Part shown: positions 62,942 through 64,000 of the stretch, in pieces
How the letters are laid out: every line of letters starts with the position of its first letter
Position numbering within the stretch: position 1 is the stretch's first letter
NCBI RefSeq assembly: GCF_038789205.1
Contig: NZ_CP128355.1
Location: 496,001-560,000 of the forward strand
Source of the DNA: Staphylococcus hsinchuensis
Lineage (GTDB): Bacteria > Bacillota > Bacilli > Staphylococcales > Staphylococcaceae
Direction: 5' to 3'
Length of the DNA stretch: 64,000 bases
The notes under the pieces: generated by a model
Databases searched by the model: none
The model's input: the letters and a program-made list of their open reading frames with translations, nothing else
What the model was told of the DNA's origin: nothing
Translations under genes and position numbers: made by a program

Positions 62942-64000
62942 TTATGCTTCATTTTCAACATTTTTACCAACAGGTTCCCATTTAATTAAGAAAGTAACAA
63001 GGAAACCGACAAAAGGAACCGCCGCGAGTATTAACATTGTGTTAGACAGACCTGCCGCAGCTAAGACGACCGGGAAGACAAACGTCCCACTAATGCTACC
63101 TAAGCGACTCACGGATTCGACGACTCCAGTTGCACGTCCACGTAGACTTGTCGGGAAGGACATCGCCCCAATTGTCTTACCTTGTGTACCTGGACCACCA
63201 GCATGGCCAAATAAGAACACTGCTACAAATAACGTGTTAAAGATCATTGGTAATGATTTATACATTAAACCGATACATAACATGGCTAGCAGTACTAAAC
63301 CGAAACCAATCATCGTTAGCTTGCGTGCTCCGAAACGCAATGTGAACTTTGCACCGAAATAAGCACCTACAATCCCAGCAATGTTAACGATTGCTGTCCC
63401 TAATAAACTTTCTAGTTTCCCGTCACCAATAATGTAAGTTGCGATGAGTGGTATGTATAACCCTATCGCATAGTATTGCATCCCTTGTAAAGTTGCGATG
63501 GCGGTTGCTAAAGCTAGTCGAGGGAAGTAGCGTTTACTTAATAACGCTTGAAGTGCTTGATCTGATTGCTTCTTCACTGGTGTCGTTGTATCATCTTCAA
63601 TTAAATTCACCTTGAGATGATAATGTTGTTCTACAAATTGAGCCGCTTCGTTTAACGGTCTGTGATTGACAATCCATATCGGACTTTCATCTAAATATTT
63701 CAGTCTTAAAATGTACAACACGAGTGCAATGACTGCCCCAAAACCTACTGCGAAACGCCATAAATGATCGCCTGTCCCAAGTAAGAAGAACATAATGACA
63801 CAAAGAGCCGAAGCAACCATAGAAATGTACCATACCACTTGCCAGTAGTTGACGTTACGACCTTTATCACTTTTATTACTAATTTCTGCGATATATGTAA
63901 ATACGACTGGACTATCCATTCCTATCGCAAATCCCATTACAAACCGACATAGAATGAGTAAAATCACATTCGGTGAAAATGCAGCACCTAATGCTGTGAT
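62942..64000 (-). CDS. MFS transporter, sugar-porter-like (5' end missing)
   Basis: The frame is open to the right edge, so the N-terminus is outside the window; at least 352 residues are present. Visible: the motif LCRFVMGFAIGMDSPVVFTYIAEIS (end of helix 4 and the G-x-x-x-D-x-P loop), KYLDESPIW after helix 6 (the typical PESPRW-like end of the first half), a charged central loop, then six helices. This fits the metabolite:H+ symporter / sugar porter branch. Substrate unknown. Confidence 0.85.
   Translation of the reverse strand: MTALGAAFSPNVILLILCRFVMGFAIGMDSPVVFTYIAEISNKSDKGRNVNYWQVVWYISMVASALCVIMFFLLGTGDHLWRFAVGFGAVIALVLYILRLKYLDESPIWIVNHRPLNEAAQFVEQHYHLKVNLIEDDTTTPVKKQSDQALQALLSKRYFPRLALATAIATLQGMQYYAIGLYIPLIATYIIGDGKLESLLGTAIVNIAGIVGAYFGAKFTLRFGARKLTMIGFGLVLLAMLCIGLMYKSLPMIFNTLFVAVFLFGHAGGPGTQGKTIGAMSFPTSLRGRATGVVESVSRLGSISGTFVFPVVLAAAGLSNTMLILAAVPFVGFLVTFLIKWEPVGKNVENEA

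Overview
This is a low-GC window from a Staphylococcus chromosome, most likely a coagulase-negative species; I cannot fix the species. The genus call rests on a SraP-type serine-rich adhesin, SceD and IsaB homologues, YSIRK surface proteins, a hypR-merA pair, staphylococcal-type WalR and Zur boxes, and several IS431/IS257 (IS6 family) copies. There are no rRNA or tRNA genes and no CRISPR array.

Layout. (1) 1-2314: the 5' part of a SraP-like adhesin on the minus strand, running off the left edge. (2) 2423-12746: an acquired island bounded by IS6-type ends. Its left part (2571-6631) is an integrated pT181-type rolling-circle plasmid with a truncated rep, a lipoprotein, oriT, a MobV relaxase, a membrane protein and ssoA. 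It lies between two identical 148-bp elements that carry IS431-like terminal repeats. The right part (6780-11956) holds an IsaB-like gene, a structured intergenic region, and a minus-strand cluster of small plasmid-type genes that includes two 80-aa paralogues sharing a palindromic upstream element. An IS431 closes the island. (3) 12747-31370: core-like genes. These are sceD, a MaoC-type protein, a TetR-controlled ABC exporter, a YitT protein, trhO, a broken ADP-ribosylglycohydrolase, an MsrA homologue, a YhgE/Pip-MarR operon with three operators, an AEC permease, a xylulokinase-like kinase, and a TPP-riboswitch operon for the thiazole branch of thiamine synthesis (tenI-thiO-thiS-thiG-thiF). 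(4) 31371-32960: an IS431 inside another IS431, lying between a truncated flavin monooxygenase and a truncated LysR gene. (5) 32961-47115: acyltransferase-like and LysE membrane proteins, a MocR regulator, an sdpRI-like pair, an ABC-2 exporter, an MMPL exporter followed by an OpuAC-like lipoprotein and a TetR gene, a thioesterase and a LysR gene. (6) 47116-47905: another IS431, which truncates a lipoprotein. (7) 47906-64000: hydrolase, ABC-class ATPase, a secreted lipase flanked by two 21-codon peptides, a broken GNAT gene, Zur-boxed cobW-type and adcA-type zinc genes, a large SD-repeat LPXTG adhesin split by one nonsense codon, hypR-merA, and a partial MFS transporter.

How it works together. 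Much of the window concerns the envelope: adhesins, cell-wall hydrolase, exporters, lipase. Several units are autoregulated and show palindromes (TetR, MarR, ArsR, HypR) or a riboswitch. The window is also decaying: rep, the flavin monooxygenase, a LysR gene, a lipoprotein, a GNAT gene, an ADP-ribosylglycohydrolase, an SD-repeat adhesin, a small membrane gene and one IS431 transposase are all broken. IS431-family activity accounts for most of the large breaks.

Most worth checking: the mini-IS-flanked plasmid segment, the two peptides around the lipase, the palindrome-headed 80-aa paralogues, and the WalR-like array upstream of the IsaB-like gene.
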